Positions 1 to 21,037 of a stretch of 64,000 nucleotides of DNA are shown here, piece by piece. Every line of letters starts with the position of its first letter. Within the stretch, counting starts at the first letter, position 1. Source of the stretch: Klebsormidium nitens (lineage: Eukaryota; Streptophyta; Klebsormidiophyceae; Klebsormidiales; Klebsormidiaceae). The position numbers and the translations under genes are program-made. The notes below the pieces were generated by a model. It had not been told where the DNA came from and did not search any database. It saw only the letters and a list, made by a program, of their open reading frames with translations. The stretch covers positions 248,001-312,000 of the forward strand of contig DF236968.1 in NCBI GenBank assembly GCA_000708835.1, in the 5' to 3' direction.

Positions 1-1789
1 TAGTAACCTTCTTGTTCTCTTTGGAAAAATGCATCCTGAATCATTCGAGGTTGGACTGAGGGGTCAGATAGATTAGCAGTAGCACAGGTACGCAATCCTC
101 CGGCAACTCAGGGCAAGTTTGACAGCTGAGAAAGTCGAGCCTAAAGCCCAAGCTATATTAATGGACTTCCAAGGTAAATGTTGATGTGGAAGCACTTTGT
201 GTTTAGTGAACGATGATCGGGACTCCAGATTGAGCTTACCCGAAATAAAGTAATTGATCAAAGTGGTAAGGGGCCCAGTGCCAGAGCAGAGACAGCTTTT
301 AAGGGCGCAATAGGATTACGGACAGGCTTGGATGGTGCTGATGTGTGTTAGTTCGGCTATGAGGGTTTCTAACGATCCTGTTGGCCAGTTTTGACTGCCC
401 CAATGTGAATTCTTACGTGCGTCTCCAAGAGAATCTAATCCATAATACTTCAAAGCCCGGTATGAAGAGCTTTCTAAAAAAGGTCTCGAAGGTTTGGTCC
501 TGCTTGTGTTCCACTAGGTTGTCAGCTTCACAAGCGACACGCATCTTCAACTCTGAGGGTTTATGAAATATGCAATACGGGGCTGCTTGAAGTCTGCGAC
601 TTCGCTTGTGCCTTGCTACATAAGGGCGGTGGTCACCACTTTGTTTGTGCTCAAGAGCGGAAAGCTTTAGGACGCGTCTGACATTTCACCTCCAAGCTCC
701 TTAGCCAAGCTGCTCCTGCAAACGCAAAGTTGCAGCTGCCTAGAACCGACCGCCAGCGCAAAAAGCGTGTGAATTATCCACTTTTTTTGCTGCTTCAAGT
801 CTCAAAGAGCAATACTCATTCTGGCAAACGTTTTTGTCCATGACTGTGAATGATCTTTCAAAATTTCTTAGAGTAATTCCAATAGGAACGGCACACTCCC
901 TATCTTATCATCGTGTGTCAGCTGGCTTCGTTTATCCGGGGAACTCTGCTGGAGAACGCGCCTTAAGTAGTAAAGCCAGTCTAGCAGCTTTTTTTCACTT
1001 GGATTCTTTCATGGACCGGCTGTTTTCACCAAACAAGGGTCTCCTTTCTCAGACTAAAAAAAAACTTTATACCGACCAGGTCAAATTTTGCTCAAAGTCA
1101 CCTTTTTCCCTCATTCAAGATAGTTTTCCGATGGTTTGGAAGGGCGCTTGAGAGAGCACTTTGAAGAGCGTTTTGGAGAGCAAGCTTGAGAGTCATCTGC
1201 ATCCTGGTCTTCAAACGCCCTGCCAGAGGCGTCGTATGTGCTTTTCTCTTCTATTACAGGCACTTGTCGAGCAAGTTTTTTCATCTTCTGGCTTCAGCTC
1301 TCAACAGTATCAGTTTCCACAGCAGATGGTGTTCGTTTCACCTTCGGTGCACACCAAGGAAGTCCACACCATTTGCCCTCTCAAGCAGGCGCAAGCGTCA
1401 GCAATGAGTTTCATAATAGCACCGGGTTGATAGCCCGTGTTCGTGCAAACCGCCATCAGTCCATTTGCGTTCGCCTTCCTTGGAACTTGTAATCCCATCT
1501 CACAAGCTACCTACACACCGGTGTCAACAGCTGCTGGTTGACACCAGCAGCTGGGAACAATTTCCCCCTTGAGTCAACAGCTAGTAGTGAAGCCCTTTCT
1601 TCACCGAAACCTAGCCGTCACGACACCTCATCGCCAGCCAAGTAATGTATAAGTCTCTCCTTTCTAGCTTCTTCCTCTTGAGTTAACGGCCCATGCCTAA
1701 CGCCCTTTCTTTGAAAAAGCATAGCTTTCACACAACCATACCAACCAAACTCACGCTTTACCCTTCTTCCCGTCCAGGCTAACGGCCAC
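1..1789. other. Upstream region without a supported gene
   Basis: No ORF here has a recognisable domain or joins the downstream gene through plausible splice sites. The longest plus-strand ORF (834-1151) looks random. The last part, before the ATG at 1790, is presumably the 5' UTR and promoter of the ankyrin kinase gene; an in-frame stop lies at 1712. An acceptor-like CAG at 1775-1777 may end a UTR intron, but this cannot be settled from sequence alone. Confidence 0.5.
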
Positions 1790-11420
<9,631 letters not shown>

Positions 11421-13689
11421 GGCCCCGCACAGATAGAGGTGTTAACATACTCCGAGCTGCTAACTGACTTCTCTAAGGTCCCCTGCACGATGCAAGCGGA
11501 GTTCGGGATCGAGGATCGCGAATGTAAATATCGCCTTGCCTGGACACGTGGGCTCGACATAGCACTGCTTAGCATATTGACCGGAGCTCGGTGCTGGCGC
11601 TCGTTGGAGAACCGTTAGATCATGTAAGCTCGTGGGTTTTTGCGTGTTTGTGATAATGATAGACGGGCACGGTGGATCTACGATATAAGCCAGCCGTAGT
11701 CAAACTTGGCGAACTTGTCCTGCATACCCCGGCCGGCCGTTGTGCTGATCATTGCTTGTTGACGGAGATCATAAGGAAGCGGTGGATAGGAGCCAAAACG
11801 GTTCCTGTGGTGAACAAGTCAGCTTGGAGCTCAACCCGCTTAAACTAGAAAGGGAAGATCATGGTGCAAACCTTCATGTGTAGGCCCGGGCCCGGGATGT
11901 TAAGGCTCTAGGGACAGGTGTACTAATAAGTATGCTAATCTTCGAGAGCCTAGGTATCCTGCAAAGAGGCGGCATCTAACTTGTGCAACATCCAGTGCAC
12001 GGAAGTGAGTGTTGTCATAGTCTAGCTTGCTATAGAGGGTGTAAGGTGGTTGTTCGTGCAGAACGAGAATTTGGGATGCGCGTATTCGATTGAATACTGA
12101 GAACATCCGTGAAGTACTGATCTGAGTTGGAATTAATCAGTTGGCACAACATGGCTGTCTTTTTAAATGTCAACAGGTCCACAGGGATCGTTTGCTGCAT
12201 GGCCCATGCATTGAGTTCTAGCTCAAAGTTGACGGTTTAGTGCGGACTCCAGTCGGACACCTTGAAGATCACGAAGATCTTGTTTACATAGGTCATGTCA
12301 ATTCACTGAGAGTAACATTCTGCTAGAGCCGCCCTGGCCATGTATGCTTTATGATCTAGCTCGGTACGGCGCCCATGAGCAATCCCGGCGCTGGCGGTGG
12401 TTGTGAGTCCCGCGCAAATTTCATATTATGTTGCGCGCTCTTGCCGGCCATCATATGCATGTGAGTCCTGGCACTGAGCGGTTGGAGTTGGACGGTCTAG
12501 TCGAGCCCGGTTATATGGGTGTCGGAGACGTACGTCGACATTTTGCATCCATTGCTGCCAGATCTTGTCGAGCTTGGTGAACAATCGTTCATGGCCGGAA
12601 AGCATGTCACATTGATCGTCAATCCAAGGGCCCTATACGTTAGGGCCATATTGCCAGCATGACCGTGGGCGCCAGGAGGCCAGCCACGTCTCGCACATGT
12701 GCCGTCAGCACATGTGTTAATATCTCGATCTTACTGAGTTAAACCATCAACTGGCAAAGCAATCACACAACAAGCCCATGCATCTTGACGAGTTCATCCA
12801 ATCATTGGAGTCAATAGCTTCAAGAAAAGAATGTCAAGCCTCGCAAATAATTGAATGCTGTTGTCATGTGTGTTTAAGGTTGCACGTCGACCGAAACCTC
12901 CGAGGTCATCCCAGGTTTTTCAGCCAACCAGAGGCCTGCTTTCCATAAATCTGGGTTTTTAAGAGGATTGCAACACTGAAGTGATTGTGTCGCCTACATC
13001 TATCAAATTCGCATCTTTTCTGCTCAAAGAAGCCTGGTCGGCAATTGCCACCACACATGGCCATTGCCCACTTGCTTTGGATTGAGCAATTTCAAGTTTT
13101 GTGCTGAATTTGGGTGATATAGGGCGCACAGATGTGAAGGGTTTGCTGCAAACCTCTGCCGAAACCAAGGTTTTCTGAACCACGTGGTCTGACAACTTAA
13201 GAGTGGGGGGTGGTAGGTATTCGGTCGACGCGCAACCTAACGTAAGCACCGATTGCGAAGTCGGACAAAAGGTGCCTACTATGATCGAGACTTTTTACAA
13301 CTAATGGCCCTTTCGGTCGATGATGATCTTTAGCGACATTGCATGTGCATTCAATGCCGCGACAACGTGCTCGTTTTAACACTAGTAAACAGCAATTTCA
13401 TCTTCTGTGCAGATTTCAATACAAACAAGTACCTCACTCTATACGGCAAAAATCCAACGTTCTCTTTTGACGATAATGTGCGTTCCAAAGCACTCTCTGA
13501 CCCCAAAACGGGCAGTCCCCACAACTTAAAAACCGCGGCTGCACTGCGGATTCGCTGTATACTTGCGAGATTTGCTGCTCTCAAGCATACTGACGGGGAT
13601 TACACAAGCCCCAACTGGGCTCTCCGACATCTAACGGCTTTGCTTATCAAGAGCTTGCTTGTATGCAGCCACGTCGACAGGGGTCCGGC
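11421..13689. other. Convergent intergenic region
   Basis: This region lies between the 3' ends of the kinase gene (+) and ALG2 (-). No ORF with a recognisable domain, RNA gene or transposon feature is seen. It should hold the two 3' UTRs and terminators. Confidence 0.5.
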
Positions 13690-16600
13690 TTATACGGCCT
13701 TCTTCTTTCCTCTCTCATTTGCCAGCTGAAGCACCATGTGTTCCAACTTCGACCCAAACACCTGCGAAGATGCCACAAGGCATGGGTGTTGAGTGCTGCC
13801 GCAAGCTCTACTGGCGTGCAAGCCAACGGTTTCCCGCCGCATCACCCACGGTTCGGGTCAGTATTCAGGCGACTCAAATCCTACTTTCGGCACTTACAGA
13901 GTCCAAGAGGAAAGCTATGCAGGGTGCGCCTGACCTCTCACAAGAAGCTCTACTTGACGCACGTGGTCAGTACAATCTGTCAAACAGATTGGACAGAACG
14001 GATGAAAGGAAAACTCTTGACTCCCGGCTGAGTTTTGCGAACCCTTCTGCAAAGTCCCCAGAGATGCTTGTCGTTGATGAACAGACCCATTTGAACCGTC
14101 GATTCGAGATGTCAGGCCGAGGGGGTTCCTTGCAAGCTGGCCGGAAGTCACGCACTCTCTTTCCATCTCAATCCAAATCGAACAGTCCCACGCTTAAAAA
14201 ACCTAAACATCGAGGACCCTTACATCCCGCGAGAAGCTCCGCTCGACGAACGTGTTCGTAGTAAACCTGGACAGACTTTGATCCAAGCTGACCAGTCTTA
14301 CCAAAAAGGGCTCCACTCGACGTGCACATGTCAGGAAGTTCGTTTCAAACGCGAGCATTGCCAACAGAGGCAGGCATCAAGGAGCCTTACCTCCCGCGAG
14401 AAGCTCCGCTCGACGTGCGCCCGCGCCGCGTGGCCCATCTTCTCCGCGAGCTGCGGGTGCTGGAGCAGGTCCGCCATCGCGGCCGCGAACGCATCGGGCG
14501 TCGGTGGGCACAGAAAACCTTGGCGAGGGAAAGGTGTCGTTAGTGTCCACGTTCAGACTCTGAAAGAGTCGAACTTCCTCAGCTAACACTGGCGACTGTC
14601 GAATTGGCAGGACATTCTTCGCCCTATGGATACGGTGCGGCGGCAAACGCGTCGGGCGTTGGTGGGCACATGCAACCTTGGCGGGGACGAAGACTTCTTT
14701 TGATGTCCAGGAGGATGGAGCGCGTTGAAAGTCTATCAATTCTCTTTTGAGTACCGTGAGCATGTGATTTGTGCCCACGTTCACACAATAAAAGATGTGA
14801 AAATCCTTCGCCGATTTGGCCAATGCCGACTTGCAAAAAAGTTAATTCCTACGAGGACGATGCGGCAGCAAACGCGTTAGGAGTCGGAGGGCACCGGAAA
14901 CTTTGATGGGGACGGAGAGTATATTGGTGTCAACAGTAAACGATGACGACCACTGAACGGTTTCGCTCCAAACATAGCTGATTCCACAAGTGTTCTGCTT
15001 CATCGATGCCATCTGGCTGCAGAAGGGTCTGCTATCAGAATGGCAACTCGAATCCAAGCTTCTTCCGCAGACCTTGAATCCATTTTGCTGGACAGAGTCC
15101 GTACCTCCTTTTTCATAGACGTTTTACTGTAGCGCAGAGCTCCATACATCATACCCCCACAACAAACGTTGAATTGTCAACGCTTCTAGTCAATGTTAGT
15201 CAAGGTGCATTTTGATGATTCCAAGACTTCAGAGGTTGGGTGCGGGGGAAAAGACAGAGAGCGCCTACCGGTCGTTTGGTGGTCGACGCTCTCGGTGGGA
15301 CCTCCGCTGTTGCACGCAATCACCGGCCGCCGAGCAGCCATCGCCTCCAGAGGGACGATGCCAAAGTGCTCGTCCTGCGTAATGATGGTGCCTACGTCAA
15401 CTTTCATAGCATACGTCACTTTCGTCTGTAATATTTCACTTCCGGAAGGGTGCCCAAGTACTTGTGCTGCGTGGACCTGGCGCCTGATTTTTGTCTATCA
15501 AATCATATGTTCTATGCGGGATCGCTCCGCATGGTCAAATACTGTGCTCTCGGTACAATGACGCCAAGCGCCTACGAGCGCCTACGTCATTCTCGTCAAA
15601 AATATGTCACTTCTGATGGCATAAACTGCTTCGCGTGGTCACGTAATGCGCTTCCCGAGGGGCGATGCGGAAGTGCTAGATTTCGATGCGAACGTACGGT
15701 ACCATACAGTTAAGTGTCGGGGGCATAGCGGTAATCGAAGACGGTGCTTCAATATAGCCATAGCTCAGTGCCAAAGGCGATAGGATCTGTTACTCGAAAA
15801 ACGCCGCATATTTCGGCGTGTTGAGAACGCAGACGCTGGCTGTCAGCAGGAACATGCGGCGAACAGGAGAGCAGAAGAAAATGGAGGAAACAGTTAGTGG
15901 ATGGGACGACTCTCAGGGGATGCAAACAAGAAAGTAGGTCGGAATAGGCCCTCACTTCCGGCGTGTAGAGGACGCAGATGCTCGCGGTCAGCAGCAGGTT
16001 CTTCTGCGTCTGCGTGAAGGACGGCACAAACACGACGTCCTCCCCAACTCCGCTTTCCTGGGCCAGCGCTTTCAGCTCCTCCAAAAGTTCCACGTTCTCG
16101 CGTAGCCGCACGTCGAAGCCGCCTGCATCCCGGAAGATGAAAGTTCAACCCTTGAATAACATTAGGCCTTTGGATAGCATCCTAAAGCCCGGGGTTATGG
16201 GTGGAATTAAGGTAAGGTTACAGGGGCGTAAGAATGAGGTTAATGGGGCGTAAGTGTGAGGTTAAGTAAGGGTCACTTTATGGCGAGGTAAAGGTGACGA
16301 TACGTAGGAATAAGGGTGGGGTTACAGGGGAGTAGGGGTAGACACGGATGTGAACACGTAAAGTTCTGGATTTCAGGATTAAGACAATATTTGTGCGCTT
16401 GGTAGATGGTTCTATTTCTTCATGGCTTGTTTCGAACACAAACAAGACATTTCACGAAAGAGACGTATGCAGTTGGGCGCGGCGGAAGTTGCTCCAGGGC
16501 TACTCGACGAGCTTAAGTTCCTGGCATCATGGGGCTACCGTCTTGCGAGCAACTTTTCACCGGAACGTTTCACCGGAACGTTTAGCAACGTTTCACCGGA

Positions 16601-19600
16601 ACGTTTAGCAACTTTTCACCGGAACGTTTCACCGGAACGTTTAGCAACGTTTCACCGGAACGGAGCTTTTGCACCGCTTGACACGTATCAATAGATCAGC
16701 ACATTTGCAGGCCCGCACAATCAATCTTATCTCGTCGCCCGCTTGCTCAAACAGCTCTCTCGACCTTGCAGAGTCCAACAACTAGAGCAAAAAGATCCAC
16801 CGAACATTGTGCTGTCGAGTTTCAATCTCCTGCTACGAGCTCGTTTTCAATCACCAATTTCTCACCGGCAATCCCTATAACCCGCTTTTTGCTTACCAGC
16901 GATGACCAGTTTGACTGTCGAGTCCTGCGCTTCTCGGACGCCCGTACTGCTGCTGGCACCGTCCGAACTCGCGGAGGCCCCTCCCATAGCGTTTGGCAGC
17001 TGCGAGCGCATTATCGCGTACGCCCTTATGGCGAGGCCAACGTTCTTCTTGCGCTCGAACCGGTTGATGGACAGAAAGATGCGCCTGTCGACAATACGAG
17101 AAAGGAATGAAGGGAGCAAAGGCAGACATATTGCGCGAAATGATGGTTGAATCTTACGCACTGTAAACCAAAGGGTAGACAGTAGCCCGAATCAGACAAT
17201 GGCTTGAGTGGGCCTATCATCCACGATTTTTAAGTGGCTCATCATCCGCAGCTCATAAGTGGCCCATCACCATACCCAAAGCAACCCGAGCAGAAGGTGA
17301 CGTCAAAACCGTTCTATCACGTCTCTCCAAATCCTGCGGCGTCTCATATCCGGCAGCGGAACTGGCACACGACTAACCAAACCCCCCACTCACGATTTCT
17401 TATGTAGGCCCCCGATGCCTTCTAGTGTATCCGCAACCATGATGCTCTCCTCTAGCGTTCCCTCCTGCTCCTTCGGCGATGGCGGCGGAATGTCGAACTG
17501 CTTCAGATCGACCGCTGGATACAGAACCGTCGGCTTAACGCCCTTTTTCCGCAGGTGCCGGAACGTCTGGTTGAACACGGCCGCGGTGAAAGAGCTGTTG
17601 ACAAGAAGGAGGTCCGCGCTGCCTGCAAAAGAAGAGAGGGGGACGTATGGATTCCGATTGCTCTTGTTCACCATCATGAAAGCTGTGGACCAAGAGGAGC
17701 TCTCCATAACACGGGGATGGAAATGGGGGGCCCTTTCGGTTCTAAGATGCACACGAAGAGAGAGACGGAACCCGAGAGCATCCCTTGCTTCCGATACTCC
17801 AGTCGTTGGTCGAAGTGCTTCAAGATCGGCATGCGAAGGTACAGCGGCCAGGTTGCCAAGTTTTGGGACTGAAAACCGGTGTGTGATAAATCCCAGAAGG
17901 CTGTCAGACCAAGCTCCTTGCCTAGCAAGGACGTCTCGGCGTGGAATGTCGCTCCAGACCCCATTCTGTTCTGACCGACAGCATGTACATATGAACCCAA
18001 GTTTCGCCTCCGGAAGGGACATGTTAACAAGAAGCAAAGAACGAAAACGTCCTTGATCCCCCACCTGTAGTCCTTTCCTCGATCCAGTCGATCGGCGCTC
18101 GGTATGCTCGCCGCAGCCAGGACTCCCGCTTCGCCAGCAGCATATCCGGAAAGTGGCAGTAGAACAGAATCCGCGCCTGCCGCATCCATCGGAGGACCGG
18201 TATAACTGCTGAGACTTGGTCCGCTATGACCACATCGAAGGACCCCCAGAGAAGGACAACGGCCCAAGCGACATATAGACAGCGGAGGTAGGCGCAGAGG
18301 GCATGGAAGCGGTAGAAGATGTGGCGGGGCAGCCAGTCGCCATAGACATGTACACCAAAGCTGCCTGGAAAGTGGAAGGAGACGTGAATGAACGGGCGGC
18401 GAGGTTTTACACCTTGAATCTGGCAGTAGAATCGACTGCCTGAAAGACCGGAGCATATTGTGGTTGATAAAGAGATCTCATTTGCACAAAGGCTGTTTGG
18501 AAAACGTTGGCAGAGTCTAAAGCGAATCTACAATTGATGGAAGCAATCACTGGGATCAATCCAATCCAGGCCAATCCACACGCGGAGAATGGAAGCGTTG
18601 AAAGCCCAGGAAGGGCAGACTTGCGAAGATACAGAAGTAAGAATAAATGGTAAGAGTCCCTGACGACAAGCTGCTTGTAAGGTTTTCAGGCTAATCTTCG
18701 TTCTCCCTCTTTTTTTGAAGCAAAGATAGATTAGTTCTAAGGAAAGGTTTTGCGCATTGCTTATGTACAGTGACCAGGCCAGTCATACATACAGGAGGAC
18801 CTTTCATTTTGGAGGATCAGGGCCTCCTCCTCCTCCTACAGATGATATTCTTACTGCCATCAAAGCAATACACTCCGCTTGTCTGTTGGTCTTCTTCCTT
18901 CCAAGGGGATGGGATGAGCATGGCGATCGGAGATGCAATATCAAGTCATGCACTCTTTTTACAGGAGGATGTCTGCTTCCCAAACACGCTTTTCACACTA
19001 GATTCCTTCGCAAAAGAAGTTTGTTAGTAGTTTTGCATCATCGCATTCAAGAAGTGGCAGGTGCGCCCTTCGGAGTCTTGCGGCTTGAGAAGTAGGTTAG
19101 ACCAAAACGCCCCTACCATCCAGAGTTTCTTCAAAGCAGCGCCGCGGGTCGTGGTGTGCTGTAAACACTTTTACACTGTGGCCCCGGCTGGCAAGCTCAA
19201 CCGCGGCGTCCACGATCAACCTCTCAGCGCCCCCTGCAAGAGAAAGTTCTCTCTTTTTAGCATCGCTTTCTTCTTCTGGTTGATTAATTTGCGGCATATC
19301 TGCTCACTGACATATGCAAGCTTGTGAATATCACGATTTGAACAGTGGCTCTCAGCCTGCAGAAAGCAATCACAGTCTGCATACACCCAAGACCTTGGGA
19401 TTCTGTGAGAATTGGATCAATTGCTACAGTTTTCCAACGTTGTATTCTGAATGTTCCTGGAGACGTATTGTCAACTTGCAATCACTGACGAAGTATTGTC
19501 AAGATGGACTGGATGAGAAGCAAAAGTGAGCACTGAGATGGTCCAGGCCACTTTGGTCCAGCTCAGTGACTCTTGGCCTTGTGCAGTTTTAGTGCAATCG

Positions 19601-20128
19601 ACTGAAGATCAAGTTCTGTGAAGAAGGAGTTACTTTGAAGAAGAGTTCACTTCACGCAGGCAGTTCTTCACCTTGTACTCGTGAATTTTCAAAATCTCAA
19701 AAGGATTCCTTTGAAGTTTGCCTACTGCGACCTGCAAGCTGGATACTGACCATACTTTTACTTTTACTGTCCATTTGGTGTCAGTGACATCAATGGGGTA
19801 CGGATGAATGCAGCATCTCGGCGGCCAGATAAGAACCTTGCATTTGAACACACGCCACACAAGAAAGTGGAAGGTTTGAAGTGGTGGTGCTTTGAGAAAG
19901 AGATTACATTCCCCACATTCTGTTACATAGAAGTGCTCTAAATTCTGTGCAATTTGATCTTGATCGACGCTCAAGGAACAAAGCCCGACTGAATAAGAAG
20001 TTTCTGGTTTCACACCATGTAGTGAAGGGAGACATTACTGAGCCATCCTCACCAATCCCCAGATCTGGATGCACAATGGCAATCTTCAAGTTTGCTTTTG
20101 CACCGGAGCTGCCCACGCCGTTCTGCAT
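13690..20128 (-). CDS. ALG2: ALG2, alpha-1,3/1,6-mannosyltransferase (GT4)
   Basis: Minus-strand exons 20128-20053, 19233-19117, 18364-18065, 17622-17394, 17084-16897, 16122-15956, 15374-15269, 14518-14391, 13761-13690; phases close to a 460-aa protein, normal for ALG2. It transfers the second and third mannoses (alpha-1,3 then alpha-1,6, from GDP-Man) to Man1GlcNAc2-PP-dolichol on the cytosolic face of the ER. Seen directly: N-terminal [17 protein letters not shown], the conserved [10 protein letters not shown] and [11 protein letters not shown] blocks, [11 protein letters not shown], and the GT4 EX7E motif EHFGIVPLE (E361/E369) followed by [11 protein letters not shown] and [12 protein letters not shown]. 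The last exon ([13 protein letters not shown] and a basic tail) is inferred from phase, acceptor and family length. Introns around exons 6, 7 and 8 carry degenerate copies of exon edges. The start fits the family N terminus. Shares a 909-bp divergent upstream region with the Alba gene. Confidence 0.93.
13930..14335 (-). repeat. 3'-edge echoes of ALG2 exon 8
   Basis: The real exon ends at 14391 with SFSRE then a GTAAGG donor. Degenerate direct copies of the exon end plus donor follow in the next intron, with equivalent exon ends near 14302, 14224 and 13935. The 14224 copy still reads FVERSFSRD before a GTAAGG donor. Steps are about 80-90 bp for the first two; the third is farther and more decayed. 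Confidence 0.75.
14626..14930 (-). repeat. 5'-edge echoes of ALG2 exon 8
   Basis: Two direct copies of the start of exon 8 (acceptor plus [11 protein letters not shown]) lie upstream in the preceding intron. One at about 14626-14690 reads [13 protein letters not shown]; one at about 14857-14930 reads [13 protein letters not shown]. Both keep an AAG acceptor-like site and break off after the shared edge. Confidence 0.85.
15440..15710 (-). repeat. 5'-edge echoes of ALG2 exon 7
   Basis: The real exon begins at 15374 (DEHFGIVP). Three degraded direct copies of the acceptor/exon-start region follow upstream in the transcript, near 15448-15480, 15530-15570 and 15655-15695. The repeated landmark on the plus strand is AGTGCTCGTCCTGCGT and its variants. 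None keeps a usable reading frame. Confidence 0.65.
15790..15855 (-). repeat. 3'-edge echo of ALG2 exon 6
   Basis: A copy of the last ~45 bp of exon 6 (coding [11 protein letters not shown]) and its donor region, displaced 145 bp into the following intron (equivalent exon end ~15811). It carries several substitutions. Confidence 0.75.
16551..16662. repeat. Minisatellite in ALG2 intron
   Basis: An alternation of GTTTCACCGGAAC (13 bp) and GTTTAGCAAC (10 bp) units repeats across about 110 bp inside the intron between exons 5 and 6. The copies are nearly perfect, implying recent expansion. Confidence 0.9.
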
Positions 20129-21037
20129 TTTGGGAGATCTGAAGCTGCCAGCTCACAGTTTGTGCCCTGGGGTAGTCCTTCACGAGAGAAACGTGGTCAT
20201 GCTTCAGAACGCATTGCAATGGCGGCGGCTTGCTTGCCAATTCTGCCAGCAGTTCACGTGAACGCAATGCGCCATCTACGAATCCGATCTAACAGAGCAG
20301 GAAGCATCTTGCCAAGGGAATTTCGAACTTCTCTGACTTGTTGACGTCAGCACTGTGACAGACTCAGCACGCTAAGCGCATTCTTACACAGGCCGTCGAT
20401 CTCAATCTGCCACCTACAGGTTGCCCGAAAGGAGCTGTATGATCAGTGGTCCAAAATTCTCGCATGCAAGTCTAGCTTTCAGACTCTCCTGCTCTACTGC
20501 CGTCCAAACTCCGACACAAGGAGAAATGGACGGTGCTAGATGCACAAACGCCGGGGAATGGTGGACGATTATTGCGTGCTCGGAGGGCGTCAACCTGGGA
20601 GTATCGTCTCGCTATTTGGGATCCCGAAATTCTCAACCGGGCGCCCGTATGATGCTTCCGAGACAAAATATTGTTACATGCAAATGTACTCAGTTTGACT
20701 TTTGAGGAAGCTCTGAACCCAGGAAGGCTAGGTGGCAGAACCAGATCTCAAAACACGGGCCCAGGGCAGCCCAGGGCGCGGCCAGGGTGGGAGTTGAGGT
20801 GGTGGCAGCTGGCGCTTAGGTTTAGGTGCCGCTCAGGCTGGTAGAGTAGTCAGGACCCAGGAGGCCATGTTGACAAAGTGCTTGTTCTTTGAGCACGCGG
20901 TGTCCTCCATGAGAAGGTGTTGGGGTCGTTGCTGAGGTCTTTTCCGCTAATAAAGACGTGGCGGTGGCATTTCCTTTCAATTGTCAGAGTGGATGTTGCT
21001 ACTTTTTGGGAAGAAGTTTAGCTGAGCGGACGGGAGG
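20129..21037. promoter_or_regulatory. Divergent intergenic region (ALG2 / Alba)
   Basis: The two start codons face away from each other across 909 bp, so both promoters must lie here. I see no clear TATA box or convincing known element. The part near 20750-20850 is GC-rich. Confidence 0.5.

Noticed and set aside
834-1151. 105-aa plus-strand ORF upstream of the kinase
   Set aside because: No domain, no conserved features, unusual composition for this locus, and it does not splice in frame to known exons.
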